Assembly (NCBI RefSeq): GCF_938039205.1 | Contig: NZ_CALHVM010000010.1 | Coordinates: forward strand, 1-44,796 | Direction of reading: 5' to 3' | DNA from: an uncultured Campylobacter sp. | GTDB taxonomy: Bacteria > Campylobacterota > Campylobacteria > Campylobacterales > Campylobacteraceae | DNA: 44,796 nt | Shown: positions 1 to 8,501 of the stretch, piece by piece | How positions within the stretch are numbered: the stretch's first letter is position 1 | Layout of the letters: each line of letters opens with the position of its first letter | Translations under genes and position numbers: made by a program | The notes under the pieces: model-generated | What the model was told of the DNA's origin: nothing | The model's input: only the letters and a program-made list of their open reading frames with translations | Databases searched by the model: none

Positions 1-55
1 TGTCCTTGCCCATTTTCATCGTTCGCAATATCTCTATGTATCCCTGATAAAGATT
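1..55. repeat. Terminal direct repeat, left copy (circular overlap)
   Basis: These 55 bases are identical to 44742-44796 at the other end. An exact overlap of this kind is what a short-read assembler leaves when a circular molecule is cut open. An open reading frame also runs through the join without interruption. One copy should be dropped when the molecule is closed. Confidence 0.95.
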
Positions 56-713
56 GATCTCCGCCGCTTTTAGTATCTCCAGATCCGTACTGCCCGCCTC
101 CCTCATTTGTTTGGCTATCGGAGTCGAAAAGACTTTGAATTCTACGTTCTCTTGAATTTGCGCTGCCGTCAAGAGCTCCGTCGCGGTTACGTTCAAGCTC
201 TCCTGGCTGTAACCCATCAGCTCCAGGTGCCTGCACCATCTGTGTATTATCATCATGCGGTAATACGGCACGTCCGTATTCATCCACTCGTTGAAGATTT
301 GGTCGTATGTTTTCTCGCTCAAAGTCCTTTTGAGCATCGTCCAATCCACTTGAAATTCCATCGGCTCTATCCCCGTTCCGTTGCTCATATCCTCCCTGAT
401 TTGAAGATATTCCCGGTATTTCTTCAAGGCCTCCTCGTCCTGCTCCTTCTGTGCGTCCAGGTATGCTTCTAGATATTTGTCCTCCTCCTCCGGCGTCATC
501 CCCTCCCGGGACGGGCGAGGATACAGCATCAATACCTCTCTCATCTCCTCCTGCGTTAGCTCGTATTTGCCTATCTTGATCTTCTTTTCCATCTTCCGTC
601 CTTTCCTTTATCGCTTCGTCTAACCGCTGGTTTATAGCATCCATTTGAGCTAAATTTGCTTCGCTGAATAAATTATCGCCGCCTTCGTTCCACTCTCTTT
701 TACGTTTTGCCAT
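1..713 (-). CDS. Giant DNA methyltransferase/helicase, N-terminal part (continues at 44741)
   Basis: This is the 5' end of the gene that continues at the right end of the window (39383-44796). The start is the ATG at 713-711, preceded by AAAAGG about 8 nt upstream, and reads MAKRKREWNEGG. The frame is open through base 1 and, after dropping one copy of the terminal overlap, passes directly into 44741. The first 237 or so residues encoded here are Gly/Asp/Gln-rich low-complexity sequence with no recognised domain, probably a flexible region before the methyltransferase domain. A plus-strand open frame at 107-472 is only a shadow of this gene. The joined gene is 6072 nt, 2023 codons plus stop. 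The domains are described in the entry for the other part. Confidence 0.9.
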   Translation of the reverse strand, partial: MAKRKREWNEGGDNLFSEANLAQMDAINQRLDEAIKERTEDGKEDQDRQIRANAGGDERGIDAVSSPVPGGDDAGGGGQISRSIPGRTEGAGRGGLEEIPGISSNQGGYEQRNGDRADGISSGLDDAQKDFERENIRPNLQRVDEYGRAVLPHDDNTQMVQAPGADGLQPGELERNRDGALDGSANSRERRIQSLFDSDSQTNEGGGQYGSGDTKSGGDQSLSGIHRDIANDENGQG

Positions 714-783
714 ATTTTAGCCTTTTAATAAAATCGCTTAGCTAAAATACTTGATGTTATTTTAGTATACTGAAGTTTAAAAT

Positions 784-818
784 ATACTTATTTATTACTA
801 ATAACATTAAATAAGTAT
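784..818. promoter_or_regulatory. Inverted repeat upstream of the methyltransferase/helicase gene
   Basis: The 131-bp gap between the primase gene and the giant methyltransferase gene is AT-rich. It holds a perfect inverted repeat, ATACTTATTTA (784-794) and TAAATAAGTAT (808-818). Nested inside is a smaller palindrome, TTATTACTAATAA (792-804). On the minus strand a TATACT box lies at about 765-770, between the repeat and the start codon. I read this as an operator over a secondary promoter. A terminator is less likely because no T-run follows the stem. Confidence 0.45.
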
Positions 819-844
819 AAGATAGAGTATTTTAACTAAGCGTA

Positions 845-1858
845 TTATCTTTCTTTAGTATCTTGTTGAATTTGTTTGCTCCGTTCTTTGGCCAGCTTGG
901 TTTCCACGAGATAATCGGTATAATCAAAGCCTTTTTTGATCGGCTGCGGCCAGCCCAGTTTTTTAAATATTCTCTCCCAGTCGATTATCTCTATATTTTT
1001 ACAAATGCCCGTTAGCTGCTTTTTTACGGCTTTTGCGCCGTTTGCCCCGGCTTCGTCGTGATCGTAACATATCGTCATATTCGTATCTTTGAATAAATTC
1101 AAATATCTATCTTCTATTTTTGCGCTGGCCGAGCCCAAAGTAACCGCCCTTAAACCTTTGGCCAAGGCGTTAAGGCAATCTTTTTCGCCTTCCATTAAAA
1201 ATATGGGCGCTTGCAGATCGTTTCTGTATGATACTAGGTCGGCCATATTAAATGGGCAACGTCTCCTATTTTTTGAAAACATAAGCTTTGGTAGCTGGAT
1301 CATATTCCCGTCTTGACCCATAAAAGGGGCGGGGTTTTTGTTGTATTTCCAAAGAGTCAAGCAGTTTCCAAATTCATCGCGTATAGGCATTATCAGTCGA
1401 TCGGCCTTTTTGGAGTAGCCTATTTGGTATCTTTTGGCTATAGTTTCTTTTTGTTCCTTTGTGGCCGTGGGCAGCGCGGCGCTTAAAAGCTCCCAGAAGT
1501 GCGAAAAATTTTCAAGCCTTTCTTTTTGAAATTTGTCTATGTAGTCTTGAGTAATAAACCCCTCTTTATAGGTTTTATCGTTCAAATCCGTATGAGTATC
1601 GAAGCATAGATCTATTTTTTGATTCGAGAGTTCGTGAAATTTGTCGAAAGCGGCCTTTTTGGAGTAGCCGTGAAATTCTACCATCAAATCGATCACCGAG
1701 CCGCCCCACCCGCTCCCGAAATCTTTGATTTTTCCGTTGCGAGGATTTATTGAAGCCGACGCCGTATGCTCGCTCCTTAGCTTAAATTTGCCGTTTTTGT
1801 CTATTTCGTAGCCCAAATTGTTTAAGATATAGGCCGTTTGCATTTGTTCTTGCGTCAT
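845..1858 (-). CDS. Toprim-domain primase-like protein
   Basis: A 337-residue protein with a DnaG-type Toprim fold. The first metal-binding glutamate is in EGEKD (residues 223-227) and the DxD pair is in YDHDEAG (D266, D268). The N-terminal part (about residues 28-60) resembles a primase zinc-binding domain in its HTASASINP...GGSVIDL pattern but lacks the zinc-binding cysteines. Family knowledge: such plasmid primases prime complementary-strand synthesis on DNA that has entered a recipient, or prime lagging-strand replication. It is the penultimate gene of the transfer operon, 39 nt after the preceding gene, which fits a conjugal primase. No helicase domain is attached. The Toprim call is secure; the exact role is inferred. 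Confidence 0.8.
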   Translation of the reverse strand: MTQEQMQTAYILNNLGYEIDKNGKFKLRSEHTASASINPRNGKIKDFGSGWGGSVIDLMVEFHGYSKKAAFDKFHELSNQKIDLCFDTHTDLNDKTYKEGFITQDYIDKFQKERLENFSHFWELLSAALPTATKEQKETIAKRYQIGYSKKADRLIMPIRDEFGNCLTLWKYNKNPAPFMGQDGNMIQLPKLMFSKNRRRCPFNMADLVSYRNDLQAPIFLMEGEKDCLNALAKGLRAVTLGSASAKIEDRYLNLFKDTNMTICYDHDEAGANGAKAVKKQLTGICKNIEIIDWERIFKKLGWPQPIKKGFDYTDYLVETKLAKERSKQIQQDTKER

Positions 1859-1897
1859 AAAAAATCCTTTTGCCGTAGCGGAGCAGCTCCGCTACGG

Positions 1898-2581
1898 TCA
1901 TCTTTCTTGTTCTTGTGATGCTTGAGCTATGATCATCTTCTCTCCGGACGCTATTTCAGCTTCGGTGCTGTTCGTTTTTATTGCCGGGGATTGGACGCTT
2001 TTTATGAAAGCTCCCCTGTTTTTCTCAAAATCTATCTCAAATTTAGCCGATTTGTCTATTTGGTTAATGGCTTCCATTAGCTTAGGATACTTTGCTAAGG
2101 TATCGTTTTTGGTTGCCGAAAGGGTAAATTCTACCCCTTCAGAGATAAGCTTATTAAATTTAGCCACAAGCTCCATATCGGAGTTTTTATCGAACGAATA
2201 CCCATCCTTGCCTTTTGTGGCGTATAGCTTTTCCGCATTTTGAATAAGCTCTCCCGTCTCGCTGCGCTTTTCGGGCTGCAGCTCGATGGCTATTTTACTA
2301 AATCCGTAGGCCATGCCCTCCTTGGATATCCCGGTTTGATAATAAGCGTCGGCTTTCATAAAGATATTCTCCCCGACTTCGTTTTTAACGCTCATATTGA
2401 CGGGAATTTTATCGGCTTTTACGGCTTTTAGAAACGTATCGATCTCGCTGATCTTATAAAAAACGTCTTTAGCGTTGGGCTTTTGGCCTTCGTATTCGTT
2501 CAAAGACCCAAAACCGACTAGAGTCTTTTGCTCGCCCGTTTTCTTGTCGGCATATTTGCCGGTCGTAACAAAAACGTTCAC
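1898..2581 (-). CDS. Hypothetical transfer-operon protein
   Basis: I do not recognise this 227-residue protein. It has no signal peptide or membrane segment and is rich in charged and polar residues, so it is probably cytoplasmic. It starts MNVFVTTGKYADKK and ends in a Gln/Glu-rich tail. The start is one nucleotide after the stop of the upstream membrane protein gene, and the primase gene follows, so it is co-transcribed at the 3' end of the transfer operon. The position next to a primase would suit a DNA-processing or single-strand DNA-handling role, but nothing in the sequence proves that. Confidence 0.65.
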   Translation of the reverse strand: MNVFVTTGKYADKKTGEQKTLVGFGSLNEYEGQKPNAKDVFYKISEIDTFLKAVKADKIPVNMSVKNEVGENIFMKADAYYQTGISKEGMAYGFSKIAIELQPEKRSETGELIQNAEKLYATKGKDGYSFDKNSDMELVAKFNKLISEGVEFTLSATKNDTLAKYPKLMEAINQIDKSAKFEIDFEKNRGAFIKSVQSPAIKTNSTEAEIASGEKMIIAQASQEQER

Positions 2582-2582
2582 G

Positions 2583-3398
2583 TCATTCTCCTTTAGTTAA
2601 ATTTGATTTTAGAATTATCTTTTGATTTTTGCCGTCGTCGACGATGCTCATTTTATCTTTGGGGATATTTAGGATTATTCGATCTTTGTCTCGCGTTACC
2701 TTGATATTTTCCAAATTTGAGCTCATTTCGATAACTCGCTCTAACTCGGCGCTTTTAAAGAATACGCCTGCCGCCAAAGCCCCTAAAACGAAAAACATAA
2801 AAATGTTCAAGAATAAAACCGCTATCGCGCCGTTTTTAGTGATCTTTAGCATTTTTGCGAAAGATCCGTCGTAAATTTTTACTACGGCATTTAGCTGCTT
2901 TTCGATGTTATCGACGTGATTTTCAAACGGCTTTATCGTACTTTCTTGTTTGGAGATGAAATTCTTTAAAAATTCATCGTAGCCCGAAACGACGTTTTCT
3001 AACCTTGCTTGAGTGGTTTCTATGAAATTGGTAAATTCATTCGAGAATTTCTTGCTCTGCTCCTCAAGCCTTAATAGCTCTAAATTATCCGAGAACTGTC
3101 TAAATTCGTTATATGCTTTTTGCAGTATGGCCGCATAATTTAGCCTTTTAAAATCTTCGTCGCTTGGAGGCTCATTAAAAAACTTAATGAATTTTTGCGT
3201 AAGCCCTAAAAAATCGTCAAATTTGACCGATATCTCATCGTATATGGACTTATCGAGCCCGTTTGAGGCCTCTCTTTGCATCCCTATGGATATTAGGCGT
3301 GCTATTTCGTCTTTTAGCTGCCTTTGACGCTCTATTAGGACTGAATAGTCCAGTATTTCTTTTTGGCCTTCATTCTCGAATGAAACAAAATCCATCAA
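2583..3398 (-). CDS. Coiled-coil membrane protein of the transfer operon
   Basis: A 271-residue protein with a long, heptad-rich, highly charged N-terminal region (about residues 20-185). One transmembrane segment follows (about 192-216, rich in Phe/Leu/Ala), then a short C-terminal domain. There is no N-terminal signal sequence, so the long coiled-coil part is probably cytoplasmic and the tail periplasmic. The start overlaps the end of trbM by 4 nt, indicating translational coupling. I recognise no family. An inner-membrane scaffold or accessory of the secretion machine is a reasonable inference from topology and position only. Confidence 0.65.
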   Translation of the reverse strand: MMDFVSFENEGQKEILDYSVLIERQRQLKDEIARLISIGMQREASNGLDKSIYDEISVKFDDFLGLTQKFIKFFNEPPSDEDFKRLNYAAILQKAYNEFRQFSDNLELLRLEEQSKKFSNEFTNFIETTQARLENVVSGYDEFLKNFISKQESTIKPFENHVDNIEKQLNAVVKIYDGSFAKMLKITKNGAIAVLFLNIFMFFVLGALAAGVFFKSAELERVIEMSSNLENIKVTRDKDRIILNIPKDKMSIVDDGKNQKIILKSNLTKGE

Positions 3399-4081
3399 TT
3401 GACCCAGCAGTCTTTATTTATTGGTACTTTTTTAAAATACTTGACGATGCTTCCGCCGTTATCGCCTTGAGAGTGGACTTCTTGCCAAACCGAGCCGCCG
3501 TCTTTAGCTTTTAAATCCATATACTCTTTGTATTGGATCTGCTCGGTCTTATATCCGTTATCCCAATCTTTTTTGGCGTAAAATTCGTCCGAGCAAACGT
3601 ATTTTCTAGATGTCAAATTCGTGTATTCGTGCGCTATCAAAGCCTTGCAAGACGCCGGTAGCTTCGGGTCGATCCTGTAGTAAGTATCGCCAAAGTCGTG
3701 TTTGGTTTCGATCCTGGAATTTAAGGCTTTTGCCGTGCAGTCGTCTCGTAAATTTACGAGGACGTTATCTCGCAAATCCGTAAATTTGCCGTCTTTTTCG
3801 GCATCCTCGCCGACTGGGCAGAGTTTCAAGAAATTTTGCCTAGCTCTTAAAGTGTCTTGCCATTTTTTGTGTTTAATGGAGTAGTATCGTTGGATGGACG
3901 GATCGCACTCGGGCGGTCTTTGGTTTGATGAAAGGCAAAGTATGGCCTCGCACGCCAACCTCACGTCTCCCGTTAGAAGATCGGGAGGAGTGGTAACGTT
4001 TTTTGGAAGCTCAAGTGCAACGGCCGAAGACGAAATCAATATACCGGCCACGATAGGCAACATTTTACCGACTTTTTTCAT
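3395..4081 (-). CDS. trbM: TrbM-family conjugal transfer protein
   Basis: A 228-residue exported protein. A signal peptide covers about residues 1-23 (MKKVGKMLPIVAGILISSSA). The region that follows, LTGDVRLACEAILCLSS with later PPECDPS and FLKLCP, has the cysteine pattern of the TrbM/KikA family. Further cysteines lie towards the C terminus, so several disulfides are likely in the periplasm. TrbM proteins are accessory factors of P-type mating-pair systems and their molecular job is unclear. The gene lies 10 nt after the Cag12-like gene and overlaps the next gene by 4 nt. Confidence 0.75.
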   Translation of the reverse strand: MKKVGKMLPIVAGILISSSAVALELPKNVTTPPDLLTGDVRLACEAILCLSSNQRPPECDPSIQRYYSIKHKKWQDTLRARQNFLKLCPVGEDAEKDGKFTDLRDNVLVNLRDDCTAKALNSRIETKHDFGDTYYRIDPKLPASCKALIAHEYTNLTSRKYVCSDEFYAKKDWDNGYKTEQIQYKEYMDLKAKDGGSVWQEVHSQGDNGGSIVKYFKKVPINKDCWVN

Positions 4082-4091
4082 AGTAACTCCT

Positions 4092-4526
4092 TTATTGGGT
4101 TTTTTGATCTTTTTTGTGAAAAAATAGGATATTTACCCTATCCTTGCTCATTTCTATAGACGATACGGGCTGAAGCTCTATTTCGGCCGTTACGCCGTTA
4201 CTTCTAAGAAAATTTCGATACTCGGTCGAGACCTCGTCGGCTCCTATGATTATGATTTTTGTAGCGTTATGCGCGAGCAAAAACGTCTTTACGACCTGAT
4301 CGTTTTTAAGTAGCTCTCCGTCTGATCCCCTTTGGGCGTGTATATTGTAAGTCCAATTGTTCGTCTGTAAAAAGGGGTCTTTGGGAACGATATTTTCGTG
4401 CCTTAAAAGCAAATTTTGATTTATGGTTATGTTCGATCCGCCGTCAAGTTTAACGGGATCGGGAGCTTTTGAGGAGCAGCCAGCCATTAAAACTAAAAGC
4501 GGTATGAGCACTACGGTTGGTTTCAT
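4092..4526 (-). CDS. Cag12-like outer-membrane lipoprotein
   Basis: A 144-residue lipoprotein. Its signal sequence ends in a lipobox, LMAGC, with the cysteine at residue 17. The C-terminal half, around KIIIIGADEVSTEYRNFL, looks like the small alpha/beta domain found in secretion-associated lipoproteins of Helicobacter and Campylobacter that are labelled Cag12. The start overlaps the virD4 stop by one base. Some Cag12-type proteins act like VirB7 at the outer-membrane core. A separate, shorter VirB7-like lipoprotein is encoded at 10427-10609, so this one is more likely an accessory. The lipoprotein call is firm; the family assignment is from memory. Confidence 0.6.
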   Translation of the reverse strand: MKPTVVLIPLLVLMAGCSSKAPDPVKLDGGSNITINQNLLLRHENIVPKDPFLQTNNWTYNIHAQRGSDGELLKNDQVVKTFLLAHNATKIIIIGADEVSTEYRNFLRSNGVTAEIELQPVSSIEMSKDRVNILFFHKKDQKTQ

Positions 4527-6373
4527 TACTTGTTTCCTTTTATAAAATTTCGGTGTCTGTCTTCGATGTCTTGTTTTAATCGCGCTTCCAGGTCGGAGAT
4601 GCTTTGAACGGGAACGTCTATTTTAGTTTCCCCGTTAAGGGCGGCCTCTTTTAAGTCGTCTTCGCTGATGGTTTTGCCTTTCTTTTTTGCTAAGCTAGGA
4701 GACACGGTCTTAAATTTTTTGATAAAGTATGGATCGACATAATAAAAAGCTTTCTCACAAAAAATAGGTTTTCCGTTGTCGATCCTGATGATCTCGTTTT
4801 TAAAATCCATCTCCTGGAGCTCTTGAGGCAGCATTAGCGCCCTTTTGACGTCGCTTTCGCTACCTCCGCCGCCTCTGCCTATATTACGAGACCTGCTTTT
4901 TACGGTTTTGTAACCCAGCAACCTGCTTATGCGTTCGGCGTCTTCTTCTTTGGGGGCATAATAAATTTGGCAAGCATGATTTTTTAAAAGCGTCTTCGCG
5001 CCCTCTCTGCCGTATCCCTCAGGCTGCGGCGCTTCTATTTGGGAGTCGGACTGATAAGCTATCAAGCTGCGCAACCAATACCCGGCTATAAAGGCGATAG
5101 ATTTCAGGTATATTGGCAAATAGCCTATGGCGGTAAATTCGTCCATTATCAGTAAAACCTTATGCTTGATATCCGGGTTCTTTTGCGGCAATTCTTTGGT
5201 ATTGGACAAAAGAAGCTGCTGCCAAAAGATATTTAAGATAAGCCTAGCGTTATTGATTTGATCGGGAGTTATACCGATATATATGGTCATCTTCTTTTTT
5301 CTCAAATCCCTAAAATCGAAATCGTTCCCGCTCGTGGCTAGTCGCACGTTATCGTTTCTAAAAATCATCAGCGGCGCATTAAAAGAGCTTAAAACGCCGC
5401 TCCTGGTGTTGGCGCTTTCTATCGCAAAATAAGCGTCTATAAATTTTTGAGTTTTTTCTCTCAATACGCCAGCGGCGCAGAGAGTATCGTAGGTATCTTT
5501 AAACCCGTTTATCTTTGTTTTAGTCCCTTCCCCGTTATCTACATAAAATCTCAAACCCTCGCTTAACTCCAAAATTCCATAGAGAGTAAAGCTACAATTT
5601 AAATTATTGGCTTTTAAAAATGAAACGCCCAACCTGGTGTCTAATAAGTCGTGGCACATATAACAAATTCCGGTAAAGAGGTTTTGAGCGTGCATATTGA
5701 AAAACTGGGTATTGCTATCGCCGATCAAAGGATAAAGTATGTTCGCAAAATCCATCAATTCGCCGTCGGCGTTGTTTCCGTTCATGTCGATGTAGTGCAG
5801 AGGGTTATATCTATGAGTGCGTTTATCGAAGGGGTTAAACAAAAATACCTCGTTTTTAAGCACTTTTTGTCTATATTTCGAAGTAAAATCGAAATTTTCT
5901 TGTTTGATATCTTGAGATACTACCGAGTATTTCCAGTCTAGTAAATTCGGTATTATCACGCCTACGCCTTTACCCGACCTGGTACCCGCACCGAGCGATA
6001 CGAATTGTTGCCCGCCGAAACGTAGCAGCTTGCCTAAAAATTTGCCTATGATTATGCCTTCGTCGCCGAATAAATTCATTTTTCTAACTTCGGCCGCGGT
6101 AGCGAATCTCGCCTTGCCGTATAGGCTTTGTTTTTTCGGTAAAAAAGGGATGATGGATACTAAAGCTAGGCTAAAAACGGAGGCTATGCCAAGAGATTTA
6201 TAAATTTGAGGATAATCGTTGATGACGGCTTTGTAGGTAAAATCGAGACTAAATTTCTTCGGTATCATCTTTACCGCGTCATTTAGGGCAAAACACAAAA
6301 TACCGGTCAAAAAATACGCCATTGTTGCAGCGATCACGAATAAAAATACGACCTGCCCTTTGTTTAAACCCAT
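4526..6373 (-). CDS. virD4: VirD4 type IV coupling protein
   Basis: A 615-residue coupling ATPase that recruits the relaxosome to the secretion channel. Two membrane segments near the N terminus (about 8-30 and 58-76) are followed by the Walker A motif GAGTRSGKG (128-136) and the Walker B motif LLIMDEFTAIGYL around D411. The length is normal for the family. The gene ends one base into the Cag12-like gene and begins immediately after virB11 (stop and start abut at 6374/6373), so it is part of the same transcript. It would act at the inner membrane with the MOBP relaxase encoded at 37207-38388. Confidence 0.95.
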   Translation of the reverse strand: MGLNKGQVVFLFVIAATMAYFLTGILCFALNDAVKMIPKKFSLDFTYKAVINDYPQIYKSLGIASVFSLALVSIIPFLPKKQSLYGKARFATAAEVRKMNLFGDEGIIIGKFLGKLLRFGGQQFVSLGAGTRSGKGVGVIIPNLLDWKYSVVSQDIKQENFDFTSKYRQKVLKNEVFLFNPFDKRTHRYNPLHYIDMNGNNADGELMDFANILYPLIGDSNTQFFNMHAQNLFTGICYMCHDLLDTRLGVSFLKANNLNCSFTLYGILELSEGLRFYVDNGEGTKTKINGFKDTYDTLCAAGVLREKTQKFIDAYFAIESANTRSGVLSSFNAPLMIFRNDNVRLATSGNDFDFRDLRKKKMTIYIGITPDQINNARLILNIFWQQLLLSNTKELPQKNPDIKHKVLLIMDEFTAIGYLPIYLKSIAFIAGYWLRSLIAYQSDSQIEAPQPEGYGREGAKTLLKNHACQIYYAPKEEDAERISRLLGYKTVKSRSRNIGRGGGGSESDVKRALMLPQELQEMDFKNEIIRIDNGKPIFCEKAFYYVDPYFIKKFKTVSPSLAKKKGKTISEDDLKEAALNGETKIDVPVQSISDLEARLKQDIEDRHRNFIKGNK

Positions 6374-7315
6374 TTAGCTTACCTTGGCGACTTTTCCGTC
6401 ATAGATATACTCTATGACCTTTCTTTTTCCTTCGTGCTTTTTAAACACGATGATTAGATCTATAACGGTTTTTACGATGTCTAGTATCATATCCTTGCCG
6501 ATCGTTCGTGCCATATCGTTTTGCATAGCCATCATCACGAGCCTGTTATAGCAGCTTTCTATACTGCCCGCGTGGCAGCTGGTCATAGATCCGTTATGGC
6601 CGCTTGAAATAACGTTTAAAAAATCGTAGGTCTCGCCGCCGCGAACCTCGGCCAGGAGAATTCTATCAGGCCTCATACGCAAGCAAGATTTTAGTAGCGT
6701 AGAAGAAGTTACGGGGTCTCCTAGCTTGGCTTCACTGGGATAAAACAGTTGAACGTAGTTTTTGTGCTCGTAAAATTTGATCTCTTCGACGTCCTCGATG
6801 GTGATGATACGATCGGTAAAAGGGATAAAGTCTATGAGAGTTTTCATAAAGGTCGTTTTTCCGCTTCCCGTTTCGCCGCAGATAACTATGTTTTTTCCGT
6901 TTTTTACGGCTTCGGCAAATGCTGCGGCCGTCTCGCCGTCTAACGAGCCGTTTCTTATATAATCGTCAAGCTTATAGCGCACCTTGCTTGGTTTTCTGAT
7001 GGTGATGGACACGACGCCGCGCGAGGTCGCGGGCTGGATCACGACTTGAACGCGCTCGCCGGTGGGCAATACGCAAGACATGATCGGCTTGGTTTTATCT
7101 ATTTTGTCGTTTTTGAAGCTGGCCGCAGCCTGCGCGAACGAATTCGCCTTTTGCTCGTCCATAGAACTTTCTTCGCTGCCCCAGTTACCTAGTACGTCCT
7201 CAAACCAAATCAAATTTCCGCCCTGGTAGCATATTTCGTTGATATTGTCGTCGTCTAGGTATTTTCCGAAAAAGTCTTTGGCGTATTTATTCAAGACCAC
7301 GTTTTTAGTTTCCAT
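6374..7315 (-). CDS. virB11: VirB11 secretion ATPase
   Basis: A 313-residue hexameric traffic ATPase of the GspE/VirB11 family. Walker A is GETGSGKT (147-154). The Asp box region holds RIITIEDVEE, followed by RILLAEVRGGE and the His-box sequence GHNGSMTSCHAGS. It has no signal or membrane segment, as expected for a cytoplasmic motor docked on VirB4/VirD4. The gene overlaps the end of virB10 by 11 nt and runs directly into virD4. It supplies energy for pilus assembly and substrate transfer. Confidence 0.95.
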   Translation of the reverse strand: METKNVVLNKYAKDFFGKYLDDDNINEICYQGGNLIWFEDVLGNWGSEESSMDEQKANSFAQAAASFKNDKIDKTKPIMSCVLPTGERVQVVIQPATSRGVVSITIRKPSKVRYKLDDYIRNGSLDGETAAAFAEAVKNGKNIVICGETGSGKTTFMKTLIDFIPFTDRIITIEDVEEIKFYEHKNYVQLFYPSEAKLGDPVTSSTLLKSCLRMRPDRILLAEVRGGETYDFLNVISSGHNGSMTSCHAGSIESCYNRLVMMAMQNDMARTIGKDMILDIVKTVIDLIIVFKKHEGKRKVIEYIYDGKVAKVS

Positions 7316-8501
7316 AATTTGCCCTATTTACTTTTTTGTTATTTTTAGTAAGCCTATAGACCTTTGAAAAGTCTATATCGCGGTTAACATAGACGCCTAC
7401 GATATCGCCTTGATTTTTATAAAGCGTAGGCTCGATGTTGATAAATTTCTCAAGAGCGGTATTTGCCATTTGCTTGGTAGTTTCCCTGGTGTTTTCCGTA
7501 TAATCGACGTTATCTCTGCCTCTCTTGCCGTTAAAGAGCACGTTAAAGCCGTCGTCTATAACACTAAGAAGGATGGACGCGCCGAAACGCTCGAGCCAGT
7601 GATGATCCACCCAGCCCTCTATGCCGCTTCCGCCCAACTCGTCGCTCGCGCCGCTATATACCGGGATATTGATATGATTTGGCGTCCTGATCTCTTGCCA
7701 AACTACGAAAATTCGATTCATTCCGTCTTTCATCTGTCCCGCCTCGAAAAAGCCCGTTATTTTTGAACCTTTCTCGATAAGCAGGACGCTTCCGTTACTG
7801 CTATAGACGTCGTTGCTTACCGTGCAGCTTATTCCTCCTTTTATGGACGAAACGAGCCTTGTATCTAGCGAACATCCGATATACGTGCCTTTAGGAAGAA
7901 GTAAATTCGGATTGAACGCGCCTTTTTTGGCAGCCGTAGGAGTGAATGTTTGCCCGGCATAAGAGTTGTCCGTATCGTCTTTTAAGATACTACGTTTACC
8001 GATAACGTTTCCGTTTTCATCGACCATATATCTTTCGTCGCTCGTTAGATCCGTGGGCATCTCTCTAACTTTGCCCGCGGCCGCTTTTTGATTCGATACC
8101 ATCACGAAGCTGGAGCCTTTGAGAACTTTGAGCTTTGGAGGAGGGGTATTGCTCTTTGCGGCAGGGATAAACGGATTATCTTTGGGCTCTTCAAATTTGG
8201 GAGGCTCGGGCTCGTTTTTTTCCAGCATTAGCTGTTTAAACGATTTTTGTTCGGGCTCGTCGTCTTTAAAATCGAAATTCGCTTTTTTGACCTGAGTGCC
8301 TATCTTGTCTTGCGCGACCTCTTCTTTTTTGTTGCCCTTGAAAAAATACAACCCGACCACCAGCAAGGCTATCAAGCCAAAGCTTATGACCGCGATAGCC
8401 TGAAGTTTTCTAGTATTTACCTCTTCTACGCTAAGCTCGGGTTCTTCAAATTTTAGATTTTCGTCGCTTGCGGTATCGTTTTTCTTATCGGGATCGCTCA
8501 T
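7305..8501 (-). CDS. virB10: VirB10 core-complex protein
   Basis: A 398-residue bitopic protein spanning both membranes. It has an acidic cytoplasmic N terminus, one membrane helix (about residues 33-53) and a Pro/Lys/Glu-rich periplasmic linker (about 80-125). The C-terminal TrbI/VirB10 beta-barrel domain contains LLPKGTYIGCSLDTRL, later VVWQEIRTP and the antenna-like GWVDHHWLERFG region. VirB10 senses ATPase activity and gates the outer-membrane pore. It overlaps virB9 by 4 nt and virB11 by 11 nt. Confidence 0.93.
   Translation of the reverse strand: MSDPDKKNDTASDENLKFEEPELSVEEVNTRKLQAIAVISFGLIALLVVGLYFFKGNKKEEVAQDKIGTQVKKANFDFKDDEPEQKSFKQLMLEKNEPEPPKFEEPKDNPFIPAAKSNTPPPKLKVLKGSSFVMVSNQKAAAGKVREMPTDLTSDERYMVDENGNVIGKRSILKDDTDNSYAGQTFTPTAAKKGAFNPNLLLPKGTYIGCSLDTRLVSSIKGGISCTVSNDVYSSNGSVLLIEKGSKITGFFEAGQMKDGMNRIFVVWQEIRTPNHINIPVYSGASDELGGSGIEGWVDHHWLERFGASILLSVIDDGFNVLFNGKRGRDNVDYTENTRETTKQMANTALEKFINIEPTLYKNQGDIVGVYVNRDIDFSKVYRLTKNNKKVNRANYGN

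Noticed and set aside
107..472. Plus-strand open frame of 121 codons
   Set aside because: It is the complement of the low-complexity N-terminal part of the giant methyltransferase gene, which is open through the circular join; no ribosome site or recognisable protein.
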